A DNA stretch of 62,550 nucleotides from Lachnospiraceae bacterium (lineage in GTDB: Bacteria; Bacillota; Clostridia; Lachnospirales; Lachnospiraceae). Of the stretch, positions 36,045 through 44,439 are shown one piece after another. Each line of letters starts with the position of its first letter. Within the stretch, counting starts at the first letter, position 1. Where the stretch lies: the NCBI GenBank assembly GCA_011960625.1, contig BLMJ01000164.1, positions 1-62,550 of the forward strand, read 5' to 3'. The notes beneath the pieces are model-generated. The model had not been told where the DNA came from and searched no databases. It saw only the letters and a program-made list of their open reading frames with translations. A program made the translations under genes and the position numbers.

Positions 36045-36890
36045 ATGAAAGGGAAAATGTGTGAAGAATTGAAGGCGGCTTTGAAGATCGAGGTTGTACC
36101 ATGTGAAAAAAATGTTGACGGATTTTGCAGACACAATGAAGAAGGTGAGCGTCACAGAACAGAAAGAAAAGAACAACTTCTGAGTTTGGTACGAAATATG
36201 CAGTCCATGAAGAGGCAGAAGAAAAGAATCGGTTTCTCTGAATTTGTACTCCGGCATATTCCATTTATGGGAAAAGACCTGTGGTTGACTCAGGGAGTAA
36301 TTGCTTTTTCCATGTTTGGGATATTGTATCTAACGATAAACAGAGATTTGCAGGCGTTATGTATCCGGCATATTCCAATACTTTTAGGCTTACTTGCAAT
36401 CATGTTGGTTATGGCTTCCATACCGCTTATGTTATCGTCGTACCACTATAAGATGTACGAGATTGAGCTGGCAACGAGGATTTCTCTCCCAAGACTGCTG
36501 GCGGCGAAGATGATACTTCTTGCATTGGAATATATGGCAGTCTTTGCCGTAAGCGTGGGTCTGTCAATGAGTATGGCGGATGTGTCTGCTGTGAGCGTAA
36601 CCTTGTATTTTGTATCTCCTCTGCTTGTGGCATGTACGGGATGTGTGCAGATTATCAGGCATATGGATGGGTGGGAGGAAGCGGCTCAGAAAGTCGGGGT
36701 ATGCGAAGGGTACTGCGTCTGTCTCGCGGCACTGTTGATTCTTTTGTACCGTATGAAGCCAGTGCTCTATGGCAACGACATGCTTGGTACGGGGATTACC
36801 ATAGGCATACTCCCAATGTTTCTACAGTCGGTTCGTATGTGGTTAAAGGAGAGCGGAGAAGTAAGTGACAAAGCAAGTGCAGAAATATAA
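36045..36890 (+). CDS. Membrane protein, putative anti-sigma factor
   Basis: The 281-residue protein has a charged cytoplasmic N-terminus of about 80 residues containing Cys and His residues, then about five or six membrane segments (LLGLLAIMLVMASIPLML among them). I do not recognise a named domain. Position directly after an ECF sigma gene, 3 bp away, suggests it holds the sigma factor at the membrane. The ABC transporter genes follow in the same direction. Confidence 0.6.
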   Translation: MKGKMCEELKAALKIEVVPCEKNVDGFCRHNEEGERHRTERKEQLLSLVRNMQSMKRQKKRIGFSEFVLRHIPFMGKDLWLTQGVIAFSMFGILYLTINRDLQALCIRHIPILLGLLAIMLVMASIPLMLSSYHYKMYEIELATRISLPRLLAAKMILLALEYMAVFAVSVGLSMSMADVSAVSVTLYFVSPLLVACTGCVQIIRHMDGWEEAAQKVGVCEGYCVCLAALLILLYRMKPVLYGNDMLGTGITIGILPMFLQSVRMWLKESGEVSDKASAEI

Positions 36891-36919
36891 ATTAGCATTT
36901 TGAGAAGAAGGAGAGTTAT

Positions 36920-37801
36920 ATGGAACTAGAAATCTGTGGAATTACGAAACAATATAAGGATAAACGCGCCGTTGATGATATTACACTGACACTTACTCCC
37001 GGCGTATGGGGGCTTTTGGGCGCGAACGGGGCAGGGAAGACCACATTAATGCGCATAATTGCCGGAATCCAGCGCCCCACTGCTGGGTGTATCCGGTATG
37101 ACGGAATCGAGATTGACACCCTCAAGGAGGCATACAGGGATATTTTCGGATATCTGCCCCAGGAATTTGGATTTTATCCGGGCTTCAGTGTTCAGGATTA
37201 TCTGGAATACATTGCAGCGTTAAAGGGCTTGACGAAGGCAGAAGCAAAGGAGAGAATCGGGATACTTCTTGAGCGGGTATCTCTTTCGAAGGTCAGAAAC
37301 AAGAAGATATCTAAGCTCTCCGGCGGCATGAAGCGTAGGGTGGGAATTGTACAGGCGTTGCTCAACGAGCCGGAGGTACTGGTGTTGGATGAGCCTACCA
37401 GCGGGTTAGACCCAGGGGAACGGGTGAAGTTCCGTAATCTATTATCGGAATTTGCCCATGATAGGATTGTGCTGATTTCTACCCATATTGTGTCAGATAT
37501 TGAGTATATTGCAACCTGCAATGCGATTATGAAAGAGGGAAAAATCATCGCTACAGGAAAGACAGAGGAGCTTGTCCAGATAGTGGCGGGAAAGGTCTGG
37601 TCAGCCAGCATCGACGGCAGGGATCTTGGCGTGTATGAGAATCAGGCTCCAGTGGTAAATGTTTACAACGAAGAAAATGGGAATGTGAGGGTGCGGTATC
37701 TTGCAGACAGGGCGGTGGTGCCTGGATCCGTCAGCCAGGAGCCGCGGATGGAAGATTTGTATCTGTGGCTGTTCCCGGAGAGCACCGGCAAGGAGGCATA
37801 G
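36920..37801 (+). CDS. ABC transporter ATP-binding protein
   Basis: The 293-residue ATPase has Walker A (GANGAGKTT), Q loop (YLPQEFGFYPGFSVQDYL), signature LSGGMKRRVGIVQAL, Walker B (VLVLDEPTSGLDPGERVKF) and switch His (STHIV). The C-terminal 70 residues are an extra domain common in exporters of peptides or antibiotics. It starts at ATG 36920 behind GAAGGAGAG and pairs with the permease that follows. Confidence 0.93.
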   Translation: MELEICGITKQYKDKRAVDDITLTLTPGVWGLLGANGAGKTTLMRIIAGIQRPTAGCIRYDGIEIDTLKEAYRDIFGYLPQEFGFYPGFSVQDYLEYIAALKGLTKAEAKERIGILLERVSLSKVRNKKISKLSGGMKRRVGIVQALLNEPEVLVLDEPTSGLDPGERVKFRNLLSEFAHDRIVLISTHIVSDIEYIATCNAIMKEGKIIATGKTEELVQIVAGKVWSASIDGRDLGVYENQAPVVNVYNEENGNVRVRYLADRAVVPGSVSQEPRMEDLYLWLFPESTGKEA

Positions 37802-37838
37802 TATGCCCTATAGATTGACAATGATAAGGAGAATTTAG

Positions 37839-39077
37839 ATGAGACGATTAATATATCTGGAAATGAAGCGTGTAATCACGAATAGGTCTACCTGGATTTT
37901 GCTGGCAGCGCTTGTGTTTTTGTCGGCAGTGATGGCATATTTCCCTATATCATTTGTAAAAACAGAGCAAATAGACGAACAGGGGGAGCTGCATTTATTG
38001 GAAGGGAAGGAAGCAATCGACTGCCTGAAACAAAAGGAAGAGGGAATAAACGGAGAGCTTACGGAGGCGGAGTTTCGTCAGGCAATCACGGTATTTCAGG
38101 AATGTTACAGGGAGTATGGCTCAATATTTCCGCCGGAGATGCCAAGGGAGGAATATGTACGAAGGATAGAGCCGGTTTTACCTGTGATCCATCTGGTTGC
38201 GGCTGTGCTGGCGCCGGAGGGCGTCGGTCTATACACAATGACAGACGCAGATATTGCGCCGGAGGATGGGGGCCGGTTTTATGAACAGTATGTTGAAAGG
38301 CTGGTTTTGGAAGGGAAAACGGATGCAGAGCAGGAGAAAATCAGGGAAATGAGTAAAGATATCAAGATGCCGTTTACCTATATTTCAGGATATGACATAC
38401 CCTCTTTTGAATACCTGACGCTCTATGCCTTGCTTATGATGTTGGTGTTTACAGTGATTATTTCACCCATATTCTCGGCGGAATACCAGACAGGAGCGGA
38501 CAGTATCCTGCGCTGTACGAGATTGGGAAGGGGGCATCTGGCTGTTGCGAAGATAGTGACGGCAGTACTGATATATTTTGTGACATTTTTGGTCGGAATG
38601 GGAGTATTTCTTGCAATTACAGATTTGACATTTGGTATAGAGGGGCTTGAGGCATCCATGCAGACAGTGTGGGGAGTATTCGAGATTTTTGCGTTTACAG
38701 CGGGGCAGACCCAGGCAGCAGTCGTAGCAGGGCAGTTTTTGTCCATCCTTGCCATGGTCAGCTTTACCTTGTTTCTGTCTGCACAGTGTAAGAATGTCCA
38801 GGATTCCCTGAAAATTGCGATGCTGGTTGGGCTGCTGCCGATAATCATCCGAGTGGTGTCGTCGTCAAATATGGCAAGGCTGATTCAGTGTATTCTTCCC
38901 TCCGGAGGGCTTGGACTTTCAGATTCCTTTCTGTTTGAGCTGTTAGGGACAGGGTTTGTGCATTTAGGGCCTGTGACAGTCTGGACTCCTTATCTGATGC
39001 TTGGCGCGGCTTTGGCAGAGATTCCTCTGTTTCTGTTCCTGGCGGTGAGGGCCTACTGCAGGCGGCAGAGTTTGTAG
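37839..39077 (+). CDS. ABC transporter permease
   Basis: The 412-residue protein has one N-terminal membrane helix (WILLAALVFLSAVMAYF), a large extracytoplasmic loop of about 160 residues, then five or six helices. This layout is typical of ABC-2 permeases of the antimicrobial-peptide or lipid-export type. It is the last gene of the sigma-membrane protein-ABC operon. The substrate is unknown. Confidence 0.85.
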   Translation: MRRLIYLEMKRVITNRSTWILLAALVFLSAVMAYFPISFVKTEQIDEQGELHLLEGKEAIDCLKQKEEGINGELTEAEFRQAITVFQECYREYGSIFPPEMPREEYVRRIEPVLPVIHLVAAVLAPEGVGLYTMTDADIAPEDGGRFYEQYVERLVLEGKTDAEQEKIREMSKDIKMPFTYISGYDIPSFEYLTLYALLMMLVFTVIISPIFSAEYQTGADSILRCTRLGRGHLAVAKIVTAVLIYFVTFLVGMGVFLAITDLTFGIEGLEASMQTVWGVFEIFAFTAGQTQAAVVAGQFLSILAMVSFTLFLSAQCKNVQDSLKIAMLVGLLPIIIRVVSSSNMARLIQCILPSGGLGLSDSFLFELLGTGFVHLGPVTVWTPYLMLGAALAEIPLFLFLAVRAYCRRQSL

Positions 39078-39232
39078 TAGAAACACAGCTATTGTAATGC
39101 GGGCGGTATCCCAAGAAATTCTTAATAACTGTTCATGATATCTTAGGAAAAAATCAAGGGAATGGCAAAGTATAAAAAAGGAGTATCCATTATCATAGAG
39201 GATAAGAAAACCAACAAGGAGGAAAGCGTAAG

Positions 39233-40375
39233 ATGGGTAATTCTAAGGCGAATATAAAAGGAAGGACGATTGCCGTATTCTTCGGTGGATGTTCCACAGA
39301 GTATGAAGTCTCTCTTCAATCGGCCTGTTCCGTGATTCAAAATATTAACTCAGACAAATATCATTTGGTTTTAGTAGGGATTGACCGCAATACGGGGAAA
39401 TGGTTCTGGTATCAGGGCGGCATCGAGGCGATTTCGAGGGACTGCTGGCAGACGAAAGAGGATTGTATACCAGTGTTCCCGTCCGTTGACCGGACCGTTC
39501 ACGGCATCTGTTATTTGGACGGGGCGGAATTAAAAAATATTTCCCTGGATGGGGCCCTGCCGATTCTGCACGGAAAGAATGGGGAGGACGGTACGCTTCA
39601 AGGGATGCTGGAATTGATGGGAGTTCCTGTGATTGGATGCGGTATGCTGTCGTCTGCGTTATGCATGGATAAAGAGCTTGCGCACCAGATTGTACGGATG
39701 GGTGGAATTAAAGCGGCACAGTCGGTTGTGCTGGGGTATTTTGGAAACGAGGGAGTTTTGGAAGAAGGTTTCCCAAAAGAAGGTTTCTGGATAATGGATG
39801 GGGCAGGAAAGTTATGTAAAAGAGCGGGGAAGAGGGAGCTCTGTGAGAAAGCGCGGGAAATCGGGTATCCCTTGTTCGTAAAACCAGTCCGTTCCGGCTC
39901 TTCTTTTGGAATCACAAAGGTGCAAAATGAGGAACAGCTATTCCCGGCAGTTAAGGAGGCGTTCCGGCATGATTCCACGGTAATCCTAGAAGAAATGATT
40001 AGCGGGTTTGAGGTGGGATGCGCAGTGCTTGGGTCAAAGGAGCTGATAATTGGCGAGGTGGATGAGATTGAATTGTCCGACGGTTTTTTTGACTATACAG
40101 AGAAATATACGTTAAAGACCTCAAGTATTCATGTTCCGGCTCGGATTACACCTGAAAAGGCTGGGGAGATTAAGGCGGCGGCCCTTAGCATCTACCGTAT
40201 GCTTAGGTGTACTGGGTTTGCAAGGGTTGACATGTTCCTTACGCCAAAGGGTGAGATTTATTTTAATGAGGTGAATACCATACCAGGCTTTACGTCTCAT
40301 AGCCGTTATCCGAACATGCTTAAGGCGGCGAACATGGAGTTTGGACAGGTGATTGAGCATTTGCTTTCGTGTTGA
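39233..40375 (+). CDS. vanG: VanG-type D-alanine--D-serine ligase
   Basis: It ligates D-Ala to D-Ser (or D-Ala), making precursors with low vancomycin affinity. The 380-residue ATP-grasp enzyme carries VanG-like stretches: FFGGCSTEYEVSLQSACSV, ILHGKNGEDGTLQGM, SSALCMDKELAHQIV, FVKPVRSGSSFGITKV and NEVNTIPGFTSHSRYPNM. The omega-loop FFDYTEKYTLKTS is of the VanG/VanC kind (EKY) rather than the D-lactate kind. It is about 30 residues longer than VanG, with an insert near residues 165-195. It starts at ATG 39233 behind AAGGAGG. No vanRS is adjacent. Confidence 0.9.
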   Translation: MGNSKANIKGRTIAVFFGGCSTEYEVSLQSACSVIQNINSDKYHLVLVGIDRNTGKWFWYQGGIEAISRDCWQTKEDCIPVFPSVDRTVHGICYLDGAELKNISLDGALPILHGKNGEDGTLQGMLELMGVPVIGCGMLSSALCMDKELAHQIVRMGGIKAAQSVVLGYFGNEGVLEEGFPKEGFWIMDGAGKLCKRAGKRELCEKAREIGYPLFVKPVRSGSSFGITKVQNEEQLFPAVKEAFRHDSTVILEEMISGFEVGCAVLGSKELIIGEVDEIELSDGFFDYTEKYTLKTSSIHVPARITPEKAGEIKAAALSIYRMLRCTGFARVDMFLTPKGEIYFNEVNTIPGFTSHSRYPNMLKAANMEFGQVIEHLLSC

Positions 40376-40391
40376 GTTTGGAGGGGTGAAG

Positions 40392-41180
40392 ATGGAAAAG
40401 CTTGTACTAACGGAGGAAGAGATATATAGGGGGAGTCTGATTCTGGTAACGCCGGACTTTCCTTTGCGTGAAGCCATAGAGAGGTCAGATATGAAGTCCG
40501 TTTTGGGGGCTGGCTTTACTCAGGCAAAAATGCCGGATATTCTGCTGAGGCAGCAGGCGGTCAGAGCTTTGCAGGCCTTGCTGTCTGACATTGGATGTAA
40601 GGAGGAGATTACAGCGGTCAGCGGATTTCGGACACAGAAAGAACAGGAGGAAATCTGGGAGGACTCTATGGCTGAGAATGGGGAAGCCTTTACCAGAAAA
40701 TTCGTTGCAGTCCCGGGGCACAGTGAGCATCAAAGCGGTTATGCCATTGACTTAGGGGAGAATGTACAGGATATAGATTTTATCTGTCCCCGCTTCCCTC
40801 ACCAGGGAATCTTTGGGAAATTCAGAGAGAGGATGGCGTACTTCGGATTTGTGGAGCGTTATATGGCTGGTAAAGAAGAGATTACGGGAATTGGAGCAGA
40901 ACCGTGGCATTTCCGTTATGTAGGGTATCCTCATTCCGTGATTATGGCTGAAAGGAATATGGTTTTGGAGGAATATATTGAGTTTCTACATACAACGACA
41001 GAATGGGGGAAGCCATATATTTTCCGAGATAATGAAGCTTGGGCAGAGATTTCCTGTATTTCTTTGGAAAATGGTGGTAAGGAAACGCTTGAAGTGCCAA
41101 AGGAAGCCCTGTATCAGATTTCAGGGACCAATGAAGGCGGTGTCGTAGTCACCCTGTGGAGGAAAAATGATGAGAAATAG
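40392..41180 (+). CDS. vanXY: VanXY/VanY-type D,D-peptidase
   Basis: It removes D-Ala-ended precursors so that the D-Ala-D-Ser form dominates. The 262-residue LAS-family enzyme has the zinc motif GHSEHQSGYAIDLGE and the distal EPWHFRYVGYPHS. It lacks a signal peptide, so it is cytoplasmic like VanXY. A C-terminal extension of about 50 residues is not usual. ATG 40392 is used (GGAGGGGTGA upstream). It overlaps the next gene by 14 bp. Confidence 0.85.
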   Translation: MEKLVLTEEEIYRGSLILVTPDFPLREAIERSDMKSVLGAGFTQAKMPDILLRQQAVRALQALLSDIGCKEEITAVSGFRTQKEQEEIWEDSMAENGEAFTRKFVAVPGHSEHQSGYAIDLGENVQDIDFICPRFPHQGIFGKFRERMAYFGFVERYMAGKEEITGIGAEPWHFRYVGYPHSVIMAERNMVLEEYIEFLHTTTEWGKPYIFRDNEAWAEISCISLENGGKETLEVPKEALYQISGTNEGGVVVTLWRKNDEK

Positions 41181-42249
41181 GGAGGAAAGGTCGGCAGGGA
41201 TCGACTATTTTCGGATGGCAGCAGCCTTTATGGTGATTGCGATTCATATTTCTCCTTTTTCAGGTTGGAATCAAGAGGTGGATTTTCTGGTGACCTATTG
41301 CCTTGGAAGGGTGGCAGTTCCATTTTTCTTTATGACTACAGGCTATTTTGTCCTTGCACCTTATGTTAGAAGTGGATTTCGCAAAAAACGCTCTTTTTAT
41401 AAATTCATGGTGAAGAATACGGTGATGTATCTGGCGGTTACGGTGATGTATCTCCCTCTTACTATTTATTCTGGAAATATGCCGAAGAATATCTCTGGAT
41501 GGATAAAGGCGCTTGTGTTTGATGGGACATTTTACCATCTGTGGTATTTTCCGGCTGTTTTGGTTGGAAGTGCGGCGCTTGTGCTGTTGTCCGGCGCAGG
41601 AAATCTTAGATTATGTTTTGCAGACATACGTCATAAGACGATGGGAGATTGGCGGCTAATTTCTGCATGGGCAGCAGTGGGAGCCGTGGTAATGGCCTAT
41701 GTGGTTGGGGTATTTGGCGACAGTTATTACGGAGCAATCAAAGAGGTGCCTTGGATTAAGGCAGTGTATGATGGGATTTTTCAAGTCAGCAGTTACACCC
41801 GTAATGGGCTGTTTTTTGCACCGATTTTTCTCTTGCTTGGAATGGGGCTTGCATTGATGAAAAGTTTGTACCCGAAGAGAGTCTGTATATGGGGGTTGGC
41901 ATTGGGGGCGGTGTTTTTGATAGGGGAGGGATTTCTTACATACAGTCTAAAATGGCAGAGGCATAATAGTATGTATTTTTTCCTGGTGCCGGTTATGTTT
42001 TTTCTGTTTCAGCTCTTACTGATGATACCTGGGAAAGCCGGCCCATTTTTTAGGAAAGGATCTCTAATCCTATATGTGCTTCACCCGGCAGTGATTGTGG
42101 CGCTGCGGGGAATGGCACAGTTACTAGGACTTAAGAAACTATTGGTGGAAAATACGTTTGTCCAGTATCTTTCAGTTTGCGCAGGAACGCTTTTGGCGGC
42201 GTATGTGTACCTGAGACTTAAAGAAAGACTTGCTAGGTTTGTTAGATAG
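41167..42249 (+). CDS. vanT: Membrane acyltransferase-like protein, N-terminal half of VanT
   Basis: The 360-residue protein has about ten membrane segments and is clearly like the membrane half of VanT-G: GIDYFRMAAAFMVIAIHISP, VAVPFFFMTTGYF, VFDGTFYHLWYFPA, YTRNGLFFAPIFLLLGMG. In VanT this half imports or delivers L-serine to the racemase domain. Here it ends at TAG 42247-42249. The next racemase gene continues in the same frame with no other stop, so this is probably a VanT protein split by a single nonsense codon. Confidence 0.85.
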   Translation: MMRNREERSAGIDYFRMAAAFMVIAIHISPFSGWNQEVDFLVTYCLGRVAVPFFFMTTGYFVLAPYVRSGFRKKRSFYKFMVKNTVMYLAVTVMYLPLTIYSGNMPKNISGWIKALVFDGTFYHLWYFPAVLVGSAALVLLSGAGNLRLCFADIRHKTMGDWRLISAWAAVGAVVMAYVVGVFGDSYYGAIKEVPWIKAVYDGIFQVSSYTRNGLFFAPIFLLLGMGLALMKSLYPKRVCIWGLALGAVFLIGEGFLTYSLKWQRHNSMYFFLVPVMFFLFQLLLMIPGKAGPFFRKGSLILYVLHPAVIVALRGMAQLLGLKKLLVENTFVQYLSVCAGTLLAAYVYLRLKERLARFVR

Positions 42250-42297
42250 ATTATATATGATGGGTTTCATATGGCGGTTGAGGAAGAGGAGAACAGT

Positions 42298-43434
42298 ATG
42301 TGTGTAAAAAATGATAATTACCAAAAAGGGCGGGCCTGGATTGAATTAAACATGGAAAATCTGGCTCATAATGCGAGACAGTTTCAGAAACTCCTGCCGG
42401 ATTGCTGCACACTGATGCCGGCAGTCAAGGCAAATGCTTATGGCCATGGCGCCAAAAGAGTTGGAAAAGTATTGTCTGAGATGGGGATTTCGGATTATTG
42501 CGTGGCTTCGGTCACCGAGGCCGTAAAGCTCCGGCAGTCCGGGATTAAGGGGCAGATTTTGATTCTGGGATATACGCCGCCCTGCCAGTTTCATGAACTG
42601 GCGCAGTATCACCTGACACAGACGGTAGTGGATCTGCCCTATGCCAGATTGTTAAACGATTATGGACATCCGGTCTGCGTCCATGTGGGGATTGATACGG
42701 GGATGCATCGTTTGGGCGTGCGCAGTGAAGAGCTTGATCATATCTGTGCAATCTGGGAGCTGGAACATCTGAATATTACGGGGGTATATTCACATCTGTG
42801 TGCGTCGGACGGTAATTCTGAGAAGGAGATTGCATTTACCAGAAAACAGATTGCAGAATTTCAAGCAGTGGTGGATACCTTGCATAGAAGGGGAATCAAG
42901 GGATTTCGGACACATTTACAGGGAAGCTATGGGGTGCTGAATTATCCGGAGCTTGAGTTTGATTATGCGAGGGTAGGGATTGCCCTGTATGGAGTTCTTA
43001 GTATGTCGGGGGAACGGATTGCGGCGGAGGTGGAACTTAGACCGGTGTTATCTCTGAAGGCCAGGGTTACTTGCGTGAAGGTACTTCATGAGAATGAGGT
43101 GGCGGGTTATGGGCTTGCATTTAAGGCAGAGAGAGATATGGTGATTGCCGTGGTTTCAATTGGTTATGCGGACGGGATTCCCAGGGAGTTGTCTAACAAA
43201 GGGTATGCGCTTGTGAATGGCTGCTGGGCGAATGTGATTGGGCGCGTATGTATGGATCAACTGCTGTTGGATGTGACGGGGATTCCCAAGGTGCATGCCG
43301 GGGATGAAGTGGTTTTTATTGGGAGAAGCGGGGGTAAGGAGATTCAGGCATGCGAAATGGCAGGAAGCGCGGGAACGATTTCTAATGAGATCTTGAGCAG
43401 GCTTGGGGAGAGGCTTGGTCGGGTGTATGTGTAG
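42298..43434 (+). CDS. vanT: Serine/alanine racemase, C-terminal half of VanT
   Basis: A PLP racemase of about 378 residues with the PLP lysine K44 in AVKANAYGHGAKRVG and GRVCMDQ. Near the end, AGTISNEILSRL has Asn363 where alanine racemases have Tyr (usually INYEI); VanT serine racemases carry Asn there, so D-serine production is likely. ATG 42298 with AGAGGAG upstream is chosen; the frame is open from 42250, in phase with the upstream membrane half. It could be made independently from its own ribosome site. Confidence 0.88.
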   Translation: MCVKNDNYQKGRAWIELNMENLAHNARQFQKLLPDCCTLMPAVKANAYGHGAKRVGKVLSEMGISDYCVASVTEAVKLRQSGIKGQILILGYTPPCQFHELAQYHLTQTVVDLPYARLLNDYGHPVCVHVGIDTGMHRLGVRSEELDHICAIWELEHLNITGVYSHLCASDGNSEKEIAFTRKQIAEFQAVVDTLHRRGIKGFRTHLQGSYGVLNYPELEFDYARVGIALYGVLSMSGERIAAEVELRPVLSLKARVTCVKVLHENEVAGYGLAFKAERDMVIAVVSIGYADGIPRELSNKGYALVNGCWANVIGRVCMDQLLLDVTGIPKVHAGDEVVFIGRSGGKEIQACEMAGSAGTISNEILSRLGERLGRVYV

Positions 43435-43442
43435 AAAGACGA

Positions 43443-43495
43443 AAAGATTGTGATGTCAGTATGGAACCGATTACTGGTATGGCAGTCTTTTTTTA
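43443..43495 (+). terminator. Terminator after the van module
   Basis: AAGATTG pairs with CAGTCTT and TCAGTA with TACTGG (G-T pairs allowed), followed by TTTTTTT. It isolates the van genes from the glycan locus downstream. Confidence 0.75.
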
Positions 43496-43553
43496 TGTAT
43501 TGAACAGGGTATGGCGGGGAATTTGTTGGAATAAATTGTGAGAACTGAGATTT

Positions 43554-43817
43554 TTCGCAGAGTATCCTACTCTAAGAAATATTTCTAAATAGCATATCTA
43601 TTATAACTACCTTAGTTAAATAATTCAATAGCAAAATTGCTTTTAGAGGGTTTTTGTCAATATTTGCTAGAGTTACGCGTAAATCATTCAAAAATATACG
43701 GGATAAATTCGCTCTATTTAAGACGGTAAAATATATAGTCTGTATTTTTTCTAAATTTTCTTGAAATAACTCCAGAAAATAAATTTAAAATTTTCGCAGA
43801 GTAGGATACTCTGCGAA
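43554..43817. promoter_or_regulatory. Putative invertible promoter segment bounded by 20-bp inverted repeats
   Basis: TTCGCAGAGTATCCTACTCT occurs at 43554-43573 and its exact reverse complement at 43798-43817, 224 bp apart. Each repeat has an internal dyad (AGAG...CTCT) around a 7-bp core (TATCCTA or TAGGATA) of opposite orientation, as at tyrosine-recombinase inversion sites. The AT-rich interior has no gene but holds a strong promoter on the minus strand. The right repeat ends 4 bp before the loaP start codon, in a gap of 387 bp (43435-43821). No recombinase gene is in the window. A MITE is the main alternative, but no target-site duplication is visible. Confidence 0.75.
43600..43628 (-). 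promoter_or_regulatory. Sigma-A promoter inside the invertible segment, now pointing away from loaP
   Basis: On the minus strand TTGAAT (43628-43623), a 17-bp spacer and TATAAT (43605-43600) form a near-consensus promoter. It now reads leftward toward vanT. If the segment inverts between the repeats, the boxes would fall at 43743-43748 and 43766-43771 on the plus strand, with a start near 43778, directly upstream of loaP. Confidence 0.8.
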
Positions 43818-43821
43818 GGAT

Positions 43822-44382
43822 GTGATTGTCATTTGGTATTTGCTTTATTGCCATAAACAGAATGAACGGGAGACATTGGATATCTGCAGGCAGAATATAT
43901 CTAAGGGAGCCTTGCTGAATGCATTTGTCTTTACTTATGACAGAATGCGCAGATTTCAGGGAGAATGGCATATGGAGAAGCAGTTGATGTTTCCGGCAGG
44001 CGTGTTCCTTGAAAGTGATGATGAAGCGACGCTGATGGAGGAGCTTAGGCGGTATAGCAAAAAAGCAAAGCCGGGCGCAGTGTTTAAGGCCCTAGCTCCT
44101 GTAAAGAAAAGTGAGGAAATGTTCCTTAAGTCTCTCTGCGGGGAGTCACGCCATCTTGGCATGTCGAAAGGTGTGATTCAGGATGGGATTACTCAGATCA
44201 CAGAAGGGCCGCTTCGGGGAATGGAAGAGAGAATATGTCGAATTGACAGGCATAAGAGGCTGGCTAGGCTCGTATTTCCACAGAGTATTTCCCTTCAGCA
44301 TAATTTAATAGGAAGTGTTACATCAGAAAGCTTCGTTTTCGGGAGTGTTCCGGTGGGACTTGAAATTATAGATAAAAGTTAG
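43822..44382 (+). CDS. loaP: NusG-like transcription antiterminator LoaP
   Basis: LoaP proteins are NusG paralogues that let RNA polymerase read through terminators in long polysaccharide or antibiotic operons. The 186-residue product has an NGN domain starting WYLLYCHKQNE and a C-terminal KOW-like part, ITEGPLRGMEERICRIDRHKRLARL in type (GPL.G.E and KIDRHKR-like core). It is the first gene of the glycan locus, as is typical. The GTG 43822 start has GAAGGA just 1 bp away, an unusually short spacing, right after a hairpin formed by the inverted repeat, so its translation may be weak or regulated. Confidence 0.88.
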   Translation: MIVIWYLLYCHKQNERETLDICRQNISKGALLNAFVFTYDRMRRFQGEWHMEKQLMFPAGVFLESDDEATLMEELRRYSKKAKPGAVFKALAPVKKSEEMFLKSLCGESRHLGMSKGVIQDGITQITEGPLRGMEERICRIDRHKRLARLVFPQSISLQHNLIGSVTSESFVFGSVPVGLEIIDKS

Positions 44383-44439
44383 AAATATCCCAATATTTGT
44401 AAGGTTTAAGCAGTAGTAAACAGAGGAGCAAAAAAGACG

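Noticed and set aside
43554-43817. MITE or IS remnant as explanation for the 20-bp inverted repeats
   Set aside because: No target-site duplication or transposase fragment is visible, and a strong outward-facing promoter and a NusG-like gene at the border fit an invertible promoter better. It is kept as the main alternative.
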